Shown: positions 45,201-54,200 of the stretch, in pieces
Layout: each line of letters opens with the position of its first letter
How positions within the stretch are numbered: position 1 is the first letter of the stretch
Assembly (NCBI RefSeq): GCF_033597815.2
Contig: NZ_CP166245.1
Location: forward strand, 186,001 to 250,000
Reading direction: 5' to 3'
DNA length: 64,000 nt
From: Staphylococcus sp. KG4-3
Lineage (GTDB): Bacteria > Bacillota > Bacilli > Staphylococcales > Staphylococcaceae
Program-made: the position numbers and the translations under genes
Notes under the pieces: model-generated
Told to the model about the DNA's origin: nothing
What the model saw: the letters and a program-made list of their open reading frames with translations, nothing else
Database searches by the model: none

Positions 45201-48200
45201 TATGTAGCGCCTGAAACTGAAACAGAATCTATGTTAGCTTCTATTTTTGAGTCTGTTTTAAATATTGAGAAGGTAAGTACAAATGATAACTTCTTTGAAA
45301 TTGGTGGTCATTCGTTAAAAGCAATCGGTATTATTAATAAGATTGAGAGTGAAGTCGGTAAACGATTACCATTGAAATTAGTGTTCGAAAGTCCTACTAT
45401 TGCACAACTTGCAAAAGTTGTTGACACATATACTGATAATGGAAATAGTCAAAGTATCCCTCAAGCTGAAAGTAAACCGTATTACTTAGCATCTTCACCA
45501 CAAAAACGTCTATATGTTTTAAACGAAATGGTAGATGGTCAAACAGCGTATAACATGCCGAGCGTGTTAGAAATTCAAGGTAATGTTGATGTATCACGTG
45601 TAGAAGATGTATTCCAAAAATTAGTAAATCGTCACGAAGCGTTAAGAACTCATTTTGAAACGATAAAAGGCGAGCCCGTTCAAGTAATTAATGACTCAGC
45701 AACTATCGTTGTAGATTACCAAGAAATTAATGAAGAAGACGAATTTGCTATACTAAATGAATTTGTTCAACCGTTTGATTTAGGTCAAGCTCCGTTATTA
45801 AGAGTTAAAATAGCTAAAATAGCTGAACAACGCTATGTACTACTTTATGACATGCATCATATTATTTCTGATGGTTTCTCAATCAACATTATCATGAAAG
45901 AATTTTCTGCTTTATATCATGAACAAGCGTTAGAGCCATTAAGTGTACAATACAAAGATTATAGTGAGTGGATGCAAGCACGTGACTTAAACGACCAGCG
46001 TGAATTTTGGTTATCTCAATTTGAAAATGAAGCTCCTGTCTTAGATTTACCTTATGATTACGCTAGACCTAATCAGCAAAGCTTTACTGGAAAAACAGTG
46101 AGCTTGGAAATGCCTGAGGACGTTCAAAAGGCTATCCATCAATTGTCTCAAACAACAGGCAGTACGGATTATATGATTCTGTTGTCATCATTCATGGTGC
46201 TATTGCATAAATATAGTAGACAAGAGGATGTTGTCGTAGGTAGTCCTATTTCAGGACGTACACATAGAGATACTGAGGATATGCTAGGTATGTTTGTTAA
46301 TACTTTAGCAATGCGTTCGTACCCAGAAAGAAATAAGACATTTAGCCAATTATTAGATGAAGTTAGAGAGCTAGCTTTAAAAGCTTACGATAACCAAGAA
46401 TATCCTTTAGAAGCATTGTTAGATGAAGTCGTAGAAAAACGTGATTTAACACGTAATCCTTTATTTGATGTGTTGTTCACGTTACAAAATAATGACAAGC
46501 AAAGCTTACAAATAGATGATTGGTTAATACAGAAAAAAGAAACTTCAAATACAAACGCAAAATTTGATTTGAGTATGACAATTCATGAAAACGAAGATTA
46601 TAAAGTCTCACTAGAATATGCACAAGAGTTGTTTAGTGAAGATACAATAGAGCGCATGTTAGCGCATTTTGTAGAAATAATTTCTAGTGTAGTACGTCGT
46701 CCTGAACAGAATATCAGTGATATTGAAATAATCACTGATGCTGAAAGAGAAACAATTCTAAATCAATTCAATGATACAGAATTAGAATTAAATAATACTG
46801 TGACTTTTGTAGAACGCTTTGAAAAACAAGTGGAACAAACTCCAAATAAAACTGCAATCACATTTGAAGGTGAACACTTAACTTATCAAGCGTTAAATGA
46901 ACGTGCGAACCAAGTAGCATATCAATTACGCAACGAAGGTGTGAAACCAAATGATTTAGTCGGTATTATGTCTCAACGTCGTTTAGAAATGATGATTGGT
47001 ATATACGGTATCTTGAAAGCTGGTGGTGCTTATGTGCCATTAGATCCAAATCATCCACATGAACGTACGAATTTTATCTTGCAAGATAGTAATCCGCGTG
47101 TCTTACTAACAGATGAAAAAATAGCTTATGATATTAAATTTGATAATGAAATCATTAAATTAACAAATAACACAGCTCTTAATAATTTACCAACAGAGAA
47201 TCTGCCTCTTGTAATAGATGAAACAAACTTAATGTATATCATCTATACATCAGGTACGACAGGCAAGCCTAAGGGCGTTATGGTACCTTACAGTAGTGTT
47301 ATGAATCGCTTGAATTGGATGGTTGATTATTTCGGTTTAGGTACAGAAGATAAAATATTATTTAAAACACCATTTACTTTTGACGTATCTATCTGGGAAG
47401 TCTTTGGTTGGGCAGTCATGGGTGGCGAAATTATCATGCTACGCTCAGGAGAAGAGAGTAACCCAGAGAAGATCGCTTCTGTAATCGATCAACACGATAT
47501 CACAATGACTCATTTTGTTCCATCAATGTTAAGCGTCTTTATCGATTTCATCAAAACAAGTCATAAGGAGTCTGAAATTGCTTCATTAAATCATGTGTTT
47601 ACAAGTGGTGAAGCATTAAAAGCAGAGCATGTTAACCAATTTAATGATTTAGTTGGGTTAAGAAATAACACATTACTTTACAATTTATATGGACCTACGG
47701 AAACGACGGTTGAGGTAACATACTATCCGGTCTTTGCAGGTCAATCATACACAGAAGTACCTATTGGTAAACCTATCGCTAATTCTCAAGCCTATATCAT
47801 GAATGAAGATAATAATTTATTGGGTATCGGTGTGCCAGGAGAACTTTGTATTGGCGGTACAGCTGTAACAAATGGTTACTTGAATCGTCCAGATTTAACT
47901 GCTGACAAATTTGTGGACAACCCATTTGGTAAAGGTAAAATGTATCGAACTGGTGATTTGGTTAAATGGAGCAAGGATGGCCAAATTGATTATATAGGAC
48001 GTATTGATGAGCAAGTTAAAATTCGTGGCTATCGTATTGAACTTGGTGAAATCGAAAGTTCAATTGCTCAAATTGATAACATTTCAGAAGTTGCAGTAGT
48101 TACACAATCAGACGAAAACAATGCAGATTTAATGATTGCTGCATATGTAGTTTCAGAAAGTGTAGTAGATTTTGATTCCATTAAAACGACGCTTGGTAAA

Positions 48201-51200
48201 CAATTACCTGACTATATGATTCCTACATTGATGATGCAAATTGACAGTTTACCAGTGACTGCGAATGGTAAATTAGATAAAAAAGGATTACCAAAAATTA
48301 AGCTTGAAAACAAAGCCTATGTGGAACCAAGAAACGCAACAGAAGCGACGATTGCAGAAGTGTATGGTGAAGTATTAAATCTTGATAACGTTAGTGCTTT
48401 GGATAATTTCTTTGAAATAGGCGGACATTCATTAAGAGCGATTAGTGTAATTAATGAAATTGAAAGTAAGATGTCTGTACGTATGCCATTGAAAGCTATT
48501 TTCGAAAATCCAACAGTATCACAATTGTCTAAAGCAATTGGTACTCATGCTGGCGAATTAAGCAGCCAAACTATCCCATTGGCAGAAACGAAAGCACACT
48601 ATTTAGCATCTTCACCACAAAAACGTCTTTATGTTTTAAATGAAATGATGGATGGTCAAACAGCTTATAATATGCCAAGTATGTTAGAAGTTCGTGGAGA
48701 AGTAGATGTTGAACGTGTACAAAGTGCATTCCAAAGCTTAGTGAATCGTCATGAAGCATTGAGAACACATTTTGATACGGTAGATAGTGAACCAGTTCAA
48801 ATCATAGATGAACAGGCAAACATTACGGTTGATTATGAAGAAGTGTCGACTGAAGACTATGAACAACTTTTAAATCGCTTTATTAGACCTTTCAATTTAG
48901 CGCATGCTCCATTACTTAGAGTGAAAGTAGTTAAATGTGCCGAGCAGCGTTACGTATTGCTATTCGATATGCATCATATTATCTCTGATGGCTTTTCAAT
49001 TAATCTAATCATTAAAGAATTTACTGCTTTATATCACGGACAAGCGTTAGAAACCTTGACTGCGCAATATAAAGATTATAGTGAATGGATGCACACACGT
49101 GATTTAAGTGATCAACGCGCCTTCTGGTTATCACAATTTGAAGAAGATGCACCAGTTCTAGATTTACCTTATGATCACGCGCGTTCTATTCAACAAAGTT
49201 ACACAGGAAAATCTGTAAGCGTTGAAGTGCCGGAAGAATTACGTCAAGAGATACAAAAATTATCACAGACAACAGGTAGCACGGACTTTATGATTCTATT
49301 GGCTTCATTTAATGTATTATTGCATAAGTATAGTCGCCAAGAAGATATTGTTGTCGGTAGCCCTATTTCAGGAAGAACACACAAAGATACAGAAAATATG
49401 CTAGGTATGTTTGTAAATACGTTAGCTATGCGTGCATACCCAGAGAGAAGTAAAACGTTTAATCAATTACTCTCTGAAGTCAAAGATACTGCATTGAAAG
49501 CATACGATAATCAAGAATATCCGTTAGAAGCTCTTGTAGATGAAATAGTTGAAACACGTGACTTAACACGTAATCCATTATTTGATGTACTATTCACATT
49601 GCAAAACAACGAAACAGAAAGTCTTCAAATAGAAGATTGGTCTATTGAACAGAAAGAACCTTCAACGACTAACGCGAAATTTGATTTAAGTATGACGATT
49701 TTTGATGATGATGGTTATAAGATTTCATTGGAGTTTGCAGAAGAATTGTTTAATCAAGATACAGTCGCGCGTATGTTAGATCATTATTTAGAAATATTGA
49801 AGCATAGTGTTCAACAACCTGAACAAAAAATCAGTGATCTTCAAATGATTACCAAACAAGAAGAGGCTAAAATATTTAATGAGTTCAATGATACAGCTGT
49901 TCCGTTCAACAACACTAAAACTTTTGTGGAAATTTTTGAAGCACAAGTAGCCAAAACACCTAATGAAATAGCTATTACCTATGAAGGTGAAAGTTTAACT
50001 TACGCAATGTTAAATGCTAAAGCGAACCAACTTGCGAACTATTTACGTATTGAAGGTGTTCAACCTAATACGCTCGTCGGCTTGATGACGAATCGTCGAT
50101 TAGAAATGATGATTGGTATCTACGGTATTCTCAAAGCTGGTGGTGCTTATGTTCCTATCGATCCAAACTATCCAAGTGATCGTATCAACTACATTTTAGG
50201 AGATAGTCAACCAAACGTACTGTTAACTGATCAAACGTTAGATGCAACAATAGACTTTAATAAAGCTGTATTAAACTTAACAGACGATTCAGTAGTAGAG
50301 ACACAATCAACAGATAATTTATCCAAGGTTACAGATGTCAAAGACTTGATGTACGTTATTTATACATCTGGTACAACAGGTAAACCAAAAGGCGTTATGG
50401 TACCGTATAAAGGAGTAATGAACCGTCTGCATTGGATGATTGATAAATATTACATCAACAATGAAGATACGATTTTATTTAAGACACCATTTACGTTTGA
50501 TGTTTCTGTTTGGGAGATATTCGGACCAACTATGGTTGGCGGTCAAGCAATACTCTTACCTTCAGGTGAAGAAAGTAATCCTGAAAAAATAACTTCACTT
50601 ATTGATCATCACAACATTACAATGGTTCATTTTGTGCCATCTATGTTAGGTGTGTTTATCGACTTTATTAAATCAACTAATAGAGTAGAAGATATTGCTA
50701 CAGTTAACTATGTACTTGCTAGTGGTGAAGCATTAAAAGCAGAACAAGTAAATCAATTTAATGCTTTAATTGGCGAACCAAACAATTCATTATTGATTGA
50801 TTTATATGGTCCAACAGAGGCTTCAATCGAAGTGATTTATTACCCATGTGCGCCGGGTGAAACGTATGACAAGATCCCAATTGGTCGTCCAATCGCAAAC
50901 ATTCAGGCTTATATTATGAATGAAGATGAAAGTTTAATGGGTATCGGCGTTCCAGGAGAATTATGTATCGGTGGCGTAGGTGTTACGAAAGGTTACTTAA
51001 ATCGACCGGATTTGACGGACGAGAAATTTATTGATAATCCATTTGGTGAAGGTAAATTATATCGTACGGGCGACTTGGCAAAATGGAGTACGACAGGTAA
51101 CGTTGAATATCTTGGCCGTATTGATGAGCAAGTTAAGATTCGTGGTTATCGTATTGAGTTAGGTGAAATTGAAAGTTTATTACGTCAGATTAATCTGATT

Positions 51201-54200
51201 TCAGACGTAGCAGTCGTTGCTAAACCAATGGATGGTGAAGAATTGGCAATTTGCGCTTATTTAGTTTCAGATGAAAGTATTGACTTTGATGAGATTAAAT
51301 CACAACTTAATCAAAATTTACCAGATTATATGGTACCAACATATATGACTCAAATCGATATTTTACCAGTAACATCAAATGGTAAATTAGATAAAAAGCA
51401 ATTGCCTGAAATCCAGGTTGAAAGTGAAAATTATGTTGCTCCTACAAATGAGATAGAAGAAATGCTCACAAATATTTTTGGTGAAGTATTAAATATTGAA
51501 CGGGTAAGTATATATGATAATTTCTTTGAAGTAGGAGGACACTCACTAAAAGCCATCAATGTGATTAATAAAATCGAAGGTGAAACTGGTATACGTTTAC
51601 CATTAAAAGTAATATTTGAAAGTCCTACAGTTGCACAACTTGGAAAAGTATTAAATGACCAGGAAAGTAGCTTGGATGGACAAAATATTCCTACAGCTGA
51701 ATCGAAGTCATACTATCTGGCATCTTCTCCGCAAAAACGCTTATATGTGTTGAATGAAATGGTGCAAGGTCAAACGGCTTACAATATGCCAAGTATGCTA
51801 GAAATTAATGGTGTCGTTGATGTAGCACGTGTTGAAGATGTATTCCAAAGCTTAGTGGAACGTCACGAAGTATTGAGAACTCATTTTGAAACGATAGACG
51901 GGGAGCCCGTACAAATTATAGATGAACAGGCAAATATAACTGTAGATTATGAAGAAACAGATATAGATGATTATGAAACATTATTGAATAACTTTGTAAG
52001 ACCATTTAATTTAAGACACTCACCATTATTAAGAGTGAAAATCGTTAAATTGGCTGACAAACGTCATATCTTACTCTTTGATATTCACCATATTATTTCA
52101 GATGGTTTCTCTATTAATCTAATTATTAAAGAATTTATCGCACTATATCACGAAAGAACTTTAGAACAGCTAAAAGTACAATACAAAGATTATAGTGAAT
52201 GGATGCATAGTCGTGATTTAAGTGATCAACGTGCATTCTGGTTGTCTCAATTCGAAGATGAAGCACCAGTATTAGATTTACCTTATGATCATTCAAGACC
52301 TAAACAACAAAGCTTTACAGGTAAAACGATATCAGCTGAAATGCCTAAAGAGACAAGAGATGCATTACATGAATTGGCTCAAAGAACTAATAGTACAGAC
52401 TATATGATTTTACTGTCTTCATTTATGATTTTATTGCATAAATATAGTAGACAAGAAGATGTGGTTATAGGTAGCCCAATCTCAGGGCGTACACACCAAG
52501 ATACAGATAATTTATTAGGTATGTTTGTTAATACGTTGCCTATGCGTGCTTATCCTGAAAATAACAAAGCATTCAATCAATTTTTAGATGAAGTGAGAGA
52601 TACTGCACTGAAAGCATATGATAATCAAGAGTATCCATTAGAAGAATTAGTGGATGAGGTTGTAGAAAGACGCGACTTAACACGTAACCCACTCTTTGAT
52701 GTGCTATTCACGTTACAAAATAATGAAACACAAGATCTTCAAATTGAAGATTGGGACATTAAAGAAAAACAAGCAACAAACACAAAAGCTAAGTTTGATT
52801 TAAATATGATGATTGAAGATAACGAAGCATACAAAGTGTCACTAGAATACGCTGCAGAATTATTTGAACCACAAACAGTTGAACGTATGTTGAATCACTA
52901 TCTGAAAATATTAAGCGAAGTGGTACAACATCCAGCCCAAAATATTAGTGACATTGATATGACTACAGAAGAAGAGAGAACACAGATTCTCGATGCATTT
53001 AACGATACGTATGCCGATTTACCTAATAATCAAACATTTGTTGAACGTTTTGAAAAACAAGTTGCGAATACACCAAATCAAACAGCCATCACATTTGAAG
53101 GTGAAAGTTTAACTTACAAAGAACTTAATGTACGTGTGAACCAACTAGCTCATAAATTACGTGCAGAAGGGGTAGAAGCTAATTCACTTGTAGGTTTAAT
53201 GACGAATCGTAGCATAGAAATGATGGTAAGTATATACGGAATATTAAAAGCTGGCGGTGCTTATGTACCAATGGATCCTAGTCAACCTAGTGACCGTATT
53301 AACTATATCTTGAATGATAGTCAGCCAACATTGTTGATTACAGATCGCCCATTAGATACAAGTATTGAATTTGATAGAAATGTAATTGACGTAACTGAGA
53401 AAGATGAATTTGCTAATTTATCAATGGACAATTTAAACCACATTACAGATGTATCTGATTTAATGTATGTAATATATACGTCAGGTACGACAGGTAACCC
53501 TAAAGGGGTGGTTGTTCCTTACGAAGGTGTGTTGAACCGTCTGAATTGGATGATTGATGAGTATGACTTTACTGAAGAAGATATCATCATGTTTAAAACA
53601 CCATATACATTTGATGTATCAGTTTGGGAAATTTTCGGATTCGCTATGGTAGGTGCGCAAGCCGTGTTACTGCCGTCTGGAGAAGAAGGAAATCCAAGTA
53701 AAATCACATCATTAATTCAACAACATGCAATTACTATGATTCATTTTGTACCTTCGATGTTAGGTGTGTTTGTTGATTATATTAAATCAACAAATGAAGT
53801 GGCTGAAATAGCATCTATTAATACAGTTCTTGCAACAGGTGAAGCACTGAAATCTGAACAAGCAAACCGCTTTAATTCGATAATCGGTCAGCACAATGAT
53901 ACATTGCTAATTGATTTATATGGTCCGACAGAAGCATCAATTGAGGTAACTTATAATCCGTTACCACCAAATCAAGAGTACGATATTATAACAATTGGTC
54001 GACCAATTGCTAATGTGCAAATGTATGTTCTAAATAATAATAACCAACATACAGGTATCGGCGTTCCAGGAGAGCTTTGTATTGCAGGTGTTGCTGTAAC
54101 AAATGGTTACCTCAATCGTCCTGAATTAACACAACAACAGTTTATTGATAATCCATTCGGTGAAGGAAAAGTATACCGTACAGGTGACTTAGCAAAATGG